The notes beneath the pieces are model-generated. The model did no database searches and was not told where the DNA came from. It saw only the letters and a program-made list of their open reading frames with translations. Position numbers and translations under genes: made by a program. From Trichobilharzia regenti (lineage: Eukaryota; Platyhelminthes; Trematoda; Strigeidida; Schistosomatidae), in NCBI GenBank assembly GCA_944472135.2, contig OX235270.1, positions 57,913,267 through 57,977,266 of the forward strand: a stretch of DNA of 64,000 nucleotides, in the 5' to 3' direction. This document shows positions 1 through 11,671 of the stretch, in pieces (the first letter of the stretch is position 1; each line of letters opens with the position of its first letter).

Positions 1-856
1 ACTGATCTGTTAATGTAGTAGGTAGCCAACGATATGATCTAACCGTGATGTGAAGTTAGAGGGCAATAATACTTATACATCTGATCTATACTAAGCAACA
101 GTTAAGAGTTAATGAGAAATTTACATAGTCCTTACAGCCATAAATAAAAATTTAGATTATTAATACTGTTTTAGTAAAGTAGTCGACGCTTCCATCAAAT
201 AACGTTTATTTAAACCTTAGACGGGTAGAGAAACCCCTGTCTCTGAAATTAAGAAAAGTTTTGTCAACGAGCACTAAATTTGAGTCAAGCGGGTTTCCTT
301 GATGGCTGACTAAGAACAACTCAAAAATATTCCCACAAAATATTCAGAGAAAGAATAATGTCAGAGAATCATTGTTTTCAATGACTTTCTCTTCAGGCAC
401 TACAGCTACAATACCATGACAGTTAAAATACAATAGGCATTAAAGACAAATCAAAGTTATATGAAAAACTGTACTGGGGTACAAGCTATAAGATGTGATA
501 ATTGTCCTCTGGCTTTGATTGTCAGTTAAATACAGTTTAAAATTTGCAGACATCAAGAACATAGTTTCAGAAAGATGTTTTGTGTATTCTTGATGACTGT
601 ATGTTTTATATACATTCAACTGACAATCAAAACCAATGGTCTATTGTTCCATCTTATGCCTTATACTCTAATACAGTTTATGGTATGACTTTTACTTATC
701 TTTTCTGGCTACTGTATTTAAACACTGATGGATTCGAAACTATAGAGCCAGAAGGTAAATTATTAAAAACAGTGATTCGTTGAAATTACTCTTGTTCTAA
801 GAACGATTTATAACAGATACTTCATATTGTCATTACATTGTTGCACTTTTACTTAC
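1..856. other. Intron after junctophilin exon 5; no exon recognised
   Basis: I looked on the minus strand for a short hydrophobic terminal exon entering in phase 2 and did not find one. The one plus-strand frame of 67 codons (580-783) has no family resemblance. Around 320-410 a stretch resembles the outer end of the Penelope-like arm at 8435-8520: both run from ATATTCCCACA to CTCTTCAGG. It may be an old relic of the same terminal repeat. Confidence 0.4.
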
Positions 857-1686
857 CCATCCGATTTGTAACATTTCCTAGGGCTATTTGAAAACTTCCG
901 TCTAGCAGTTATCACTTGTCTTCTTGCCACTGGTTTAAACGGAATTTCTTCAGTTTGTACTTTAAGTTTTTTTGCTTTTGGAGATAGAGATAGTGAAAAC
1001 GTTGATGATTCATAAGGTGACTTCACTGGTGTTAACCTGTTAAATTTTGTGGGGTCAAATATAGGCATTGTCTGTACAGACAGTTTATATCCAGGTATAT
1101 TAACAGGTAGGTTTGTAGGTTCAACTTTTGGACGAATATTTTTCGATAACATTTGGTGTTCATCAGTGTCATCTGATTCGACAATTGCATCAGGTGCTTG
1201 ACATGACATAGATCTGTTAAGAGTTTGCATTGAAAATGAACGTGATTCACTTGGATCCATTGAGAGGTAACCCGAATCTTGAGTGGAATTCATACCCAGC
1301 TTTGGAGGATGCTGAGTATTTTTTAAATATCCTGCACCAATTCTTTTTGACTGTACAATTTGTGAAGATCGACATTTACGTACAAAGTGACTTTCATTTG
1401 CATCTTGTCTTGCACTCGATGGCTGCAGCTGACTACTTGGCTGGTCAGTAATTTCAATTTTAACTATATCCACTGTTTCATTTGATGCATCATTCCTAGG
1501 AACACTTTCCATAGAATTTGATGAAGTAGTGCCAGGTACAGCAGTCAAGTAAGTAGAAGAGATTTTTGCGTCATCAGTATTTATGGAGACGGGAATACGC
1601 CTTTCAGAAGTACTTCTACAGGGATTGGTTGACTTTAGATAGGGTGATAACTGTTTTACTTCTTGACGGTAAGATGACAAACTACC
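857..1686 (-). CDS. JPH: Junctophilin, exon 5 (divergent region, not the last exon)
   Basis: The acceptor GCTTTTACAG|GGTAGT is in phase 0, matching the donor of the preceding exon (...SLNNL-GSLSSYRQEVK). The frame is open for 276 codons to the donor GATGG|GTAAGT in phase 2. Reading through would stop one codon later. The product is Ser/Thr/Pro-rich with a basic patch (SPKAKKLKVQ) and a basic C-terminal stretch (RRQVITARRKF). No transmembrane segment is present, so at least one more exon carrying the ER/SR anchor should lie to the left, in the first 856 bases or outside the window. The summed exons give about 959 codons, longer than vertebrate junctophilins. Confidence 0.85.
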
Positions 1687-2194
1687 CTGTAAAAGCATAA
1701 ATTAAACTAGTAAATAATAAATAAAACTGAAACCAAGTATGTTTATGACAAGTGCTTATTATATTTACCATTGTGAACCATGTTTAACTCTATCTAGTGT
1801 ATAACTGATCGAAAAGTCAAGATGGTCATAATTCCAAATAACAACCATGCAACAGTAGAGTAAGTAGGAGTACTTGATAGAGTATTTATTCAAATCTACA
1901 GTTCACTATCAGTAATCTAAAATGAGTAAATTTACTATTCTTACTACTAACACTCCTCCTCCTAAGAGTCTACTCATACTCGTACTCTGCTGAAAAGGAA
2001 ATGATTTTAAAATCTCACTACATTCCCCCTATTTCTCTAAATGGACAACACGCCTAAAACAATATGTTAAGCCGACTTAGACAAGCTACTTATTTTTCCA
2101 CCTAAATGGCCACAGTGTTGAAGTGAGTTGTATCAAAGCCTGTAGAATAAAGTCTCATTTTATTTTCCACAAAAATACGTAGGCGACCACTTAC

Positions 2195-2918
2195 TAAATT
2201 GTTTAAGGATGGCTCCATAGATGCTTTGCACAGCCCAACAAGATCACCAGCGGATAAACTCATTTGTTTGCTAAATGTATCGACGTTTCTTTCAGTTGGT
2301 GTGCCTTTCTGTTCCATGTCTTCATTAGAAACCTCTTTCAGGGGTGAAATTGTCCTGTCACTTGGTGAATAACTTTCTACTTTCAACTCATTCATAAATG
2401 TTTTATGCGGTGCAGAGAAAGGACGAATTAGTTCACTAGATGTCACCAGAGGTGAGACGACAGCTACATCATCAGTAGTCGGTTTCATAAGTCGATAGAT
2501 ACTTGGCTTGTTGAAATTAGCGAATCGTTCAAATGCATCAGTAGATGACTCATCCAGAGGGTCGGCTGAATTTGGTGTGGAGTCACGTGATAGAAATTTG
2601 CGGAAAAACTTCCTCCTTATCTGGGGATGGCGATAATTTTGGCGGTATTTTAGACTTTGTGTGCTGTAGGAAGAACGTGCCGATGATGCTGTGACTTGCC
2701 GTCGTTCTTGGCATCCTTGTTCCCCAACCTGATGACTGATTTCATCGTTTAAGCGGGATGATACATTTGACTGACTATGAAACACGCTTGGGTTGCAGGG
2801 AAAGTGTCACTTGATATATTTAAATTTAAACTTGATAAACACAGTGTTGAAGGTTTGGATTCGTTTGTATCGTCTGTGGAATTAATTTCAAATTGACATT
2901 TCTTTCTCCATTCAACCC
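2195..2918 (-). CDS. JPH: Junctophilin, exon 4 (divergent region), contains a frame break
   Basis: The acceptor TTTTAAG|GGG gives the second Gly after QP, and the donor TTA|GTAAGT is perfect and in phase 0. Entry in phase 1 reads GVEWRKKCQFEINSTDD and on for about 30 more residues. The long downstream frame, rich in Ser, Arg and Thr (SQSNVSSRLNDEI ... EPSLNNL), lies in another frame. The switch falls between about 2842 and 2774. A 68-nt microintron (CACT|GTGTTT to CATAG|TCAG, 2842-2775) would restore the frame and is the right length modulo 3. A 56-nt alternative ending at CCAAG, or a sequencing indel, would also work. Schistosome genes do carry very short introns. The region is the fast-evolving linker of junctophilins, so no motif confirms it. 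Confidence 0.75.
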
Positions 2919-5900
2919 CTTAAAACAAAAAGTTATAATAAATTTGAAAATTCTACAGTAACTTCTACAATAAATATAAAAAACCGAAATAAGAAATAAA
3001 TGTCGAGAATGCAGTTTACTATTATTATTAGAAATAATAATCATTCACCTGTGAGCTTCTTATTTCTACAACTATTCACAGTGTACCAACCACATACCGA
3101 AGGTTAGGAAAGAAACGCCCGAGTACTGCAAAACTGCTCGAATAAACACTTAAAAAGTCACTTATTTGGCGGTTGAAGGCAGTCATCAGGAACCCTTCGA
3201 CTTCGATTTCGTGTTTGTTGCAGTCATTAGCAAGGAGAACAATCAAAGTATCCATTACAGTCCTACGGGAGGTCAGTAGTAAACATGAATAGCTCATTAG
3301 TGACATCTCTGACTGCAGGGCTTGGTGACGGTGGTCTCAATCTCAGAAAGAATATGAACTCCTTCAAGATTGCTACTAAGCCCTGATGACGAGTACCAAC
3401 AAGCACGAAACCTAAGTCCTGCCTATTGCCTCCAACTGTCTAATATCAACAATTTACAGTGAACCGTAATAGCGAGTCACTTAGCATGTCGGCCCCATTG
3501 CAAACTTGACGGATAGAATACAGTCTATACAAAACAAAGAACTAGATGCATAGCACAAGTTACTACCTAATTTCCAATAAAAAGGTTACTTAAGTCTTCA
3601 CGACTTGCAAGACCTGAATCATCATACTCATTGAGTTGTGGATATGTTATTTGCTACTTTAAAAAATGTATTTGAAGATTTTGAACGGGCTTAATTTAAG
3701 GAAAATAGTTACTTTTCCATACAGAGTCACTCATTAAGTGTCAGGTAGTACAGATACTAGGTATAGCTGAATCAGCGTCATGAGAAACGTAAACATAACT
3801 GATAGCACTGGAATATAGAAAACATACATGTGGAGGATTACTGAGAGGGTATAGGGACTTTCTTACTAGAAAAAGCGGAGCACCCATCATGAGTTATCAA
3901 AGCATATATGGTGGTGTTATGAACCATTTTCTGACGTAAACGAATGAGATAGATGAAAACTTTGTATCGTAAGAAGATTTATTGCCTTATTGGGCTCCCT
4001 TAAACGAAACCTTTCTGACAACTGTTGTCTCAAAAGCTCGAAAAAATACATTTGCAGTTACTCTGATTATTTGCCCTGGGGAATAAATAAGACTCAGGAA
4101 GGTTAGTCTTCTGAGTAAGTCGAAAGCCAAATCAATCCCTCCTCATTTCTATCATTTATAAAAAATACGAAACCTAATTTAAAATATTTCCCCATTAAAA
4201 AAAATAGATTTTTCACTTACGCGAGAATCTCACGCTGACTGACGAGAAAGGCATACATTACTTCAGTGTAGTTGCTTCATAAGGAGAGGCCAATTAGAGA
4301 ATCAATGAAGGCTAACGACACTGTCAAGTTATTTTGACCTAGTTTTGAAATCTTTAGCAGTACACTTTTACGACACAAGTGGGTGTCAGGCTCGGGACCT
4401 TCAGGTCAAGAGATGAGCTCATACTATCAATTTTCTAAATCCGAATCCAATATCCTACAAACCAATCATCTAAATGCAACGTAATCCTCTTCCCGATTGT
4501 TTAAATCTAGTAAGTAAAGCCCTAGTATCAAGTACCGTAAGTTAAACAGTGAATGGCTAAAGTGAATAATTTAGCTTACTGCATCAATCATATTTCCTAC
4601 TAACGCTAATACTGACTATTTGACTTCCTCTGGCAACAACATTAGACTAGTTAATTCTATCTATTCAACAAATTCTATTTTTATTCAGATTACTCTTCCA
4701 TTGGCATCCATGATACTGAGGAATGCCTAATATTTCATGAAGAGAGTGTAAAACAACAACAAAAATGAAAAGCAGTACAAAATATTTAAATGACTAAAGG
4801 TCTTGATTGAGGAATTTGAGTGGGAAGGGGTTGGAGGAACGAACGAAAATTTTCATTACGATAATTGTAAAGTGTTATGTTGTAAATCTGCGGGGAAAGC
4901 ACCAGCTGCTAGTCTGCATTATGCTGAACCAGCGAACACCAGTCATCTGTATTTTAAGTTTTCGGTTTGTAGGTAAATGTAGTCACTAACCAAAATCATT
5001 TAAAGGATTGTTGGAAAGCAAGGAGCAGTGGGCAGCTGCCTCATCTGGGTTTGAAAATCTTCAGCAGTCAGTACTCACAACCGTATCAGGGATCAAACCA
5101 TCACCATAACCATCCACCATGCAGAATTAAAAGTGAATAATCACCGGCGGCGGTAATTAACAAATTAACAGAAGTTATAATTTACTAGTCAGTGAATTCC
5201 AGCCAAGTGGTTGAACAGTCAAACAAATCACCCAACACTCTGAAAGTTCAGGCTTCAATTTGTGATGGGATGGCTAACTACGCTGCCGAAAAGTCTTGGA
5301 CTAGGACGAAATGGATGTTCAGTGCCGTATGGTTTTCAGTAATTTTTAACTGACTTACGTCACTTTGTGACAGAATGTGGATTGAGGTTAAAGACGTGTT
5401 TATTTCGGTAGAAATCAGAATTTGGCATAGATTACTCTTAGATATTGAACAAAAGATGTATTGCATGCTAGTCTGACGACATCCGATCACATTACAAACC
5501 TTATATATGGAGATCAGTCAAGATAGTGAGATAGTAAGCAAATTATTAGATTGAATTGGATCCGTATAATGGTCAGTTCCCTTGGTTAGAATGATACATA
5601 AGGATTTTCGGTGTGATCATTCAGGACTAAAATATGATGGTAAAACGTCTGTTATTGTACCGTTGTAGGCAACATCAGAACTGTGTACTTCATATGAACT
5701 GAATGATAATGTTAATATCTGCAATCCACTTAACGGTAATTAAAAGTTAAGCTTTGGCGGTGTATGTTCTAATAAATCATTTCATTCATTCTGCTTATAG
5801 TCTTTCGGTTGCTTTCACAATATGATCCTTTCGGAAGAGGTATTTACTCTAGTTTAAGTCAGCTGGAATGGCTCTTATTACATCTCTGTACAATTCAATA

Positions 5901-6849
5901 TGAGAAGACATACCTGACTTTAGATAGACTAGTTCTTATGATTTCATCAACAGCTGCACTCTGTTAGTTTTTACATACACATACGTTTATCGTCTACAAG
6001 TGCGGATAGTCAAACGATTTTCACTTCCTTAACTAATAAGTTGATTCTTTCCAATACAGCATAAGCAACATCCTTAATCGTGTCATCAAGTTAAGTGGAT
6101 TAGACGTCCCATGAAAGAGGAAATTTCATTGAATTTACTATCCGCATCATAGCTTACTTCATTTCGCGTTTATTGATTTGGGTAATTGAATATCGAGTTG
6201 AAAGATAATTGGTTAAAATGTGGACTCAAAGAAAAATGACACGTCAGTATTCAGTCATGTTGATAACTAAGAAAAGTTTCAATCATCTACAACTCGGCTT
6301 AACAGAATCTTAGACTGAAGCGGAATTAAAATCTAGTTGTCTATTCGGTGTCACCTTCAAGTCATAAACACCTAAGCAAAAACCTAATAGTCTGTAATAA
6401 GATGAAATACCTGCTCTGTACTCCGATGCCATCTCTCACCACATAAATTACACAGAAATGATGACTGTCTCTGACTCTACGAATTTTAAGTTAAAGAGCG
6501 CTACTACCTGTTTGTCTGATTGCCATCTAACCAACTGTACAGACACATATGACGACTTAATACATTGTCGTAATTCTATTTGTTATTTGTGTATATGTAA
6601 CAATGACTAAGTGTACTCTCATTTAAAATGTGGTATGCGTTTCCATCAAGAATAATGTAAACTAGTTGCATTTTTAGTTTCCGAAAACAGCAGTTTCTGT
6701 GTCTGAATTCTGCCCTTAGAATTATTACAAAATTACTATACCAATTCTTGTTCATCTGTTCTGACTCTAAGTGTAGAAACTAATTTATAATTCAACTAGA
6801 AAATGTTAAAAAGAGGTAATATTAGACTATTTATGAGAATTTAACTCAC
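2919..6849 (-). other. Junctophilin intron 3
   Basis: This is about 3.9 kb with no coding signal. It holds a hammerhead-bearing repeat around 3340-3600. A short stretch at 4370-4440 resembles, on the minus strand, the head of the SINE-alpha-like family (GAGCTC ... GACC-GAAGGTCC). The rest is AT-rich and I see nothing else. Confidence 0.6.
3340..3600 (+). repeat. Dispersed repeat with hammerhead-like core (copy 1)
   Basis: The stretch shares TTCCTTCAAG or CTCCTTCAAG, then CTGATGA, then ACCAA, GAAACC, AGTCC and TTGCCTCCAACT, with the repeat at 44885-45065. The hammerhead core CTGATGA (3383-3389) and GAAA (3407-3410) are both intact. The segment between has an apparent extra CGA and only a poor stem II, so self-cleavage is doubtful. 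From 3495 on (TTGCAAACTTGAC) it also resembles 33325-33415, so the two loci share more than the hammerhead part. Schistosome SINE-like satellite DNA is known to carry hammerhead ribozymes. Confidence 0.55.
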
Positions 6850-6968
6850 CTGGTTGATGAAACTGTGGATCAAGTTGAAAAGCTAACTCTCTTGCTTTGT
6901 CAGATAAATGGAGAGCTTTCTGTATGATAGACATTGCTAATTCAGAGGATTTACGCGCTTTTAACGCT
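6850..6968 (-). CDS. JPH: Junctophilin, exon 3 (alpha-helical segment)
   Basis: This is a 119-nt exon too short to appear as an open reading frame of its own. The acceptor TTTTACAG|AGCG and the donor CCAG|GTGAGT are consensus. Entering in phase 2 it gives ER-ALKARKSSELAMSI, then a Lys/Ala/Leu-rich helix, and ends ELAFQLDPQFHQP-G. In junctophilins the same helix ends at a conserved xFxQPG motif, so both frame and identity are well supported. It leaves in phase 1. The helix is thought to span the membrane gap between plasma membrane and ER/SR. Confidence 0.92.
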
Positions 6969-7514
6969 CTGTAAAATAGTCATGGAAAAAAGGAGTATTA
7001 TTTAAGTGTTAGAAGTGGGATTTATTTAAAAATATGGTCTAGTTCTTCAAAGTAAAAATTATTTTTTACATGAATGACACTAGAAAGACATAAATTAGAG
7101 TTGAAGTATAAATAAACCGCTTTCAGGTGAATGAGTTGTATACCAGGAGGACAGTTTTACTTATGACAAGTCCAGTAATTTATCTCTGTTCATTGTCAGA
7201 ATTCATATTTGTCATGGACAGAAAGAGGATTTTCACTTACAATATTTTAACCGACAATTCTACTTACTGCTGATATTTGAGTAATAGAATTGATTTTTTA
7301 TTGACAAGACTTTTAACTAACGATACATACTAAATTAAGCATGTCATGATTCTTGATCTTGTTAGTACATTATCCTATAGCATTCAGAAGTAAGTTGGGA
7401 TTAGCTTTTTTCTTCTTACAATATTTACTTACTTCACTCCTTGAAAGAACTGATAGGCCTTTTGATCATCTAATCAGAAACATGTACCAAAAAGCTTACG
7501 TCTAAAAGGAACAA

Positions 7515-8105
7515 ATGCTTTTAAACAGTGCCACCGCCAGGCATCTCTTCGACACGGGTCATGAAGTGGAAATCGAAAAATCCTTTGAAATTATCAATAG
7601 ACAAAGGAGCCCCATTCTCCTCAAGTTTGTCCAATCAATTTCTATCAGACGCTTCAAACCAGATTTATGCGTTCAGAAAGAAGCAGTTATCAGTCTTTTC
7701 TTGCCCTGGTAACTACATGTCTTTTTTCTCTCATCTGATTACGTAATCTTTGTCTTTGACCTCACCCCTCTTTTTTTTCATTATCTGTAGTTTTGCTTGT
7801 CTCTTGTTTCTATAACGTGAGTTGAACTCAGTACATTTATTAGTTACTCATCACCTTACTCACCTCTCGTCTTTATTACATAACTCCTTTACCATTGTAT
7901 GCATACATTTATTTTGTTTAAACTTGAACTGTCTGTGTAAAAACTATATAAGCACATTTTTTGAGCACTGTTCACTAATTGTGGAACTTTCTATCAACTA
8001 ACAAAATATAAACTTTGCAAGTATGTTTAAAAACGTTTCTGTACGTAAACCTCATAATTTATTTAGGCTGTGCGCATCTGATGAGAAGCCAACGAAATAA
8101 ATCAT
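7515..8105 (+). mobile_element. Penelope-like element, 3' fragment with GIY-YIG C-terminus
   Basis: The open frame 7515-7712 encodes ARHLFDTGHEVEI ... SIRRFKPDLCVQKE ... LFLPW and stops. It closely parallels the end of the second Penelope copy (LVYTGHHIDVNTAF ... AIRSTKPELCIQNE ... LFLPW), that is, the last part of the GIY-YIG endonuclease domain. RT and the start of GIY-YIG are absent, so this is a 5'-truncated copy. About 370 nt downstream, in the 3' region, lies CTGATGA (8078-8084) followed by CGAAAT (GAAA 8094-8097), a hammerhead-like core with almost no stem II. Penelope-like elements are known to carry minimal hammerheads in their terminal repeats. The element end is uncertain. Confidence 0.7.
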
Positions 8106-8446
8106 GGTATCATATTATTCTGCACAAACCACTGTTGTTCTTGCTTTCTTCAAATTCATCAAGGGGAATAAATGCATGAAGTTACTCAAAAAAGAAATGA
8201 AAGACCCCTGTTATAGAGAATAGAATCAGATAACCAGAAATAAGGTGTTCGATCATCATGGCGGGTTCTCTGTAGATACATTAAGATGTCAGTGAGTTGT
8301 TAAAGTAGTATTCTAATACTGTACTATTTGAAGCAGTGAGAAATTCGCCTGTCTACTAACATAATGCATTTTGTTAGATATTATATGTCAATCGACTGAT
8401 AGCCCTACATATTTCTATTGATTTGATAGTGTGAAATATTCCCACA

Positions 8447-8944
8447 TCATGAATTAAAAGTCAATCTGAACGAAGAATATTCTTTTCAATAATTTCTCCT
8501 CTTCAGGTCCTCACAATTATAAAATATAATATTTATTGTCGTTACAATAATGGCCAGTTATGCGGTAGATACATTATTAACATAGAATAACAGATTAGTT
8601 ATGGGGTGTCAAAATATATAGTCGTATTTGTGTGACAAACGTGCTAGGCTGAAATCGAGCACAAAATATTGTAAAATCAGAGACAATGGTGGTGATTAGT
8701 CATAATAGATTTGTAGAGTGTGGGGTAGGAAAATGGACAAGTCAGTTCAAGGTTATAGAAGGTGTCAGTTGAGTGGCTATTACAAAGTGGACTGTTTTAA
8801 ACAGGGGATAGTAAGACTTCAGTGAGAGGTTCATAATGAAATAACGAATGTGTGAAATGAAACAGGTGGATGCATATATTGAGAAAAGAAATAATATCAC
8901 TAATAATATGTTCGGATAGTATAAGTGGAAAATTCGATAGTATT
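8447..8944 (+). repeat. Left inverted arm of the Penelope-like element
   Basis: Read against the reverse complement of 10329-10826 it is the same length with no gap and only two differences seen: a T/C near 8707 and a G/A near 8925. The RT-coding sequence begins immediately at its inner end. It therefore appears to be an inverted copy of the 3' terminal region joined to a 5'-truncated coding sequence. Confidence 0.93.
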
Positions 8945-10195
8945 AGGAAATACATTGCATCACTTGATGTTTCATTTCTATTCACTAATGTGCCTCTATT
9001 GGAAACCATCTGTTATATCTGCGAACAGATTATAGAAAGGAAATTTGATATTCCTATCAATAATCTGAAACAACTACTTGTTAAATGTACAATAAATGTT
9101 CAGTTCTTGTTTAATAATGAAAAGTACAGACAGGTTGATGCAGTAGCCATGGGATCCCCACTGGGACCTATTTTCACGAACATATTTCTAGCAAAACTAG
9201 AAAATGGCCCGTTGAAAGAGGAAATAGCAAAAAGGAAATGTATTGTCGTTACATGGATGACACTTTTGTAGTGTATGATGAAGGGTTAAGTAGTGATTTA
9301 ATTTTGAGCAACTTCAATAATGCTCACCTAGCAGTCCATTTCACCTATGAAGAAGAACACAACGACTCTTTACACTTCCTCGACGTCCTGATAACGAGAA
9401 GAGAGGATGGTTCCGTCAAAAGAACCATATTTAGAAGGCTAGAGACCAAAGCTCAGTATACACATTTCCTTAGCTTCGCACCGATGAAATACAAACGTAA
9501 TCTAATCAGATGCTTAGCATTTAGAGCGAGGTTTATTTGTTCCGAAGACTGCGTAGAGAAAGAACTCCAGGTCATCCGAGACATTCTAAGCGAGAACAGA
9601 TATCCAGAGAAATTCATTAAAGCCAACATAGGTTACAATAGTCGTAAACATGAACTGGCAACGGTGGAGAAAACACCTCTGTTCTTACGTCTCCAATTCA
9701 AAGAAGATACTCCTGCGGAGATTCTATCACAACGTTTAACCAGGGTGACCAAGAAAACTTTCTACTCTGCACGTCTGTGTCTATCCTTCAGTAGCCATTC
9801 AACGTTCACCCAGCAACTTAGAGATGCCTTACCTAACCTTAGCTCTTCTTCATGCACATACCATTCAACTGTTCTTGAGGTTCAAGTTATAAAGGGCGCA
9901 CGATAAGACAGGTTCGTCTACGGGTTCGAGAACATTTATCAGCTTGGTTCAGCAGGGGGGAAATTAAGTGCATAAAAAGCTCGATCCTGTCACACTTGGT
10001 CTATACTGGACATCATATCGATGTCAACACAGCTTTCATGGTTATATACCGAATTCCGAAGTCGTTATCACGTACAGTTCGCTTACGTCTCCTACACATA
10101 GCTGAAGCTGTTGCAATAAGATCGACTAAACCGGAACTTTGTATCCAAAATGAACACGTCCAAACGCTGTTCCTACCGTGGCCAAACTTGGATTG
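8945..10195 (+). pseudogene. Penelope-like reverse transcriptase / GIY-YIG endonuclease, broken
   Basis: RT motifs occur in order: SLDVSFLFTNVPLLETI (fingers/palm start), then VDAVAMGSPLGPIFTNIF, then RYMDDTFVVYDEG with the catalytic YMDD, then LHFLDVLITRREDGSVKR. A conserved linker follows (MKYKRNLIRCLAFRAR). Then comes GIY-YIG remnants (SYKGRTIRQVRLRVREHL; LVYTGHHIDVNTAF), ending LFLPWPNLD. The N-terminus is missing. One frameshift lies near 9235, just before YMDD. Another near 9870, together with an in-frame TGA, separates RT from GIY-YIG. The GIY-YIG tyrosine-glycine motif reads SYKG instead of a typical YIG. The element could not be autonomous. Confidence 0.88.
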
Positions 10196-10328
10196 ATGAT
10201 TGGTCTTATTACCAATATTCCTCCTTCCCCTTAACCTCTTGGTTTTTTTTCTTCCTTTGCTTTTTATTATGACTATTATTAATAATATTATTCGTCATAA
10301 TTTATGCCCTTCATGCAAACATTCTCTC

Positions 10329-10826
10329 AATACTATCGAATTTTCCATTTATACTATCCGAACATATTATTAGTGATATTATTTCTTTTCTCAATATATG
10401 CATCCACCTGTTTCATTTCACACATTCGTTATTTCATTATGAACCTCTCACTGAAGTCTTACTATCCCCTGTTTAAAACAGTCCACTTTGTAATAGCCAC
10501 TCAACTGACACCTTCTATAACCTTGAACTGACTTGTCCATTTTCCTACCCCACACTCTACAAATCTGTTATGACTAATCACCACCATTGTCTCTGATTTT
10601 ACAATATTTTGTGCTCGATTTCAGCCTAGCACGTTTGTCACACAAATACGACTATATATTTTGACACCCCATAACTAATCTGTTATTCTATGTTAATAAT
10701 GTATCTACCGCATAACTGGCCATTATTGTAACGACAATAAATATTATATTTTATAATTGTGAGGACCTGAAGAGGAGAAATTATTGAAAAGAATATTCTT
10801 CGTTCAGATTGACTTTTAATTCATGA
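10329..10826 (+). repeat. Right inverted arm (3' terminal region) of the Penelope-like element
   Basis: It starts about 130 nt after the GIY-YIG stop codon, so it is the element's own 3' terminal sequence. It contains CTGAAGA (10767-10773) followed after GGA by GAAA (10777-10780). This is in the place expected for a hammerhead core but with stem II lost. An open frame at 10304-10531 across its start has no family features and is fortuitous. Confidence 0.9.
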
Positions 10827-11449
10827 CATTTCTATGGGACTAGTAAAACTTAAAATTATTGGTCATAATTTTTGTTAAAAGTCAACCCTCCAAAGGATGG
10901 GTAGTCATCTGGAGTGCCTATGAACTTTGAAAGCGGATGAAAACAATCTCCCTGTCATATACTGACTCCACATACTCCACATACATTAGTATTTCTCAAG
11001 TCAACCTGAAGGTAAGTGGCCTTTTCTAGTAATTAACTCTAGGTTGCTGTTTAGTTTCTTTGCTGATATCTTTTTGGTAATCCACATTCCTAAACATCTT
11101 AATAATAATTTACATGACGTACCAGAATTTTACTTTTCCTGTGTTTAACACTGAGGCAATATATTTTCTAGTTTTGCTTTGTTGTTTGACATCGAAATGG
11201 CCGGCTGCCTCTCAGAAATCCATCGATTATTTTTATACCAACATATCGATCGAGAAGCACGTCAGTATTTCAATTGCTTCCAATAAAACTGTACACTCAA
11301 CTGTGTAATTATTAGCATAATGTATCTAGTCTAATCTGAGTACATTAAAACGATCACCGTTATAGCGTTTGTCTCTAAAAGCTTATTTCCATAGCTGAAC
11401 TTAAAATCAGTTCCTAAATTATTCGTTCGAAAAGAATATTTTTCTATTC

Positions 11450-11671
11450 CTTTACATTCCTAGTGGATTTGGGTCTTTAAAGCAAGAGGCTTGAAGTTTC
11501 AGCAGCAGCAGCAGTTGCATTTATTTTTACGGAATGGGGTTGCTAGCCTCATGACCAACCTTCCCTCTTTACCAGTCTTATTACTGCCTTAGCGGGGGGG
11601 GGCGGGGGGTCGAACCCCAAACCACTTCTGTGGTTGCCGAGCATTCTACTCCTGTGTCCCCGACTCGTTTG
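11450..11671 (-). mobile_element. SINE-2 copy (diverged head)
   Basis: On the minus strand a tRNA-like head (GGGGACACAGGAGTAGAATG, then a B box GGTTCGACCCC) is followed by the SINE-2 body. Shared body words are CTGGTAAAGAGGGAAGGTTG, GCTAGCAACCCCATTCCG and AACTTCAAGCCTCT. The 3' tail is decayed (CACTAGGAATGTAAAGGAATA). A G-run next to the B box has expanded to CCCCCCCGCC. A CAG/CTG tract of four units sits in the body. Confidence 0.75.

Larger units (their letters stand above)
8447..10826 (+). mobile_element. Penelope-like retroelement flanked by inverted terminal arms
   Basis: This composite element has a 498-bp left arm, a broken RT plus GIY-YIG coding region, a short 3' UTR and a 498-bp right arm that is the reverse complement of the left. 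Inverted or partial terminal repeats and 5' truncation are known for Penelope-like elements. It sits in a junctophilin intron, antisense to the gene. No clear target-site duplication was seen: the outer flanks ATATTTCTATTG and CATTTCTATGGG resemble each other only loosely. The coding part is dead through frameshifts and a stop. Confidence 0.85.

Noticed and set aside
1230..1451. Plus-strand frame opposite junctophilin exon 5
   Set aside because: Antisense shadow of a spliced coding exon with matching phases.
10304..10531. 75-codon gene at the start of the right arm
   Set aside because: It lies in the 3' terminal region of the Penelope-like element and has no similarity to any domain.
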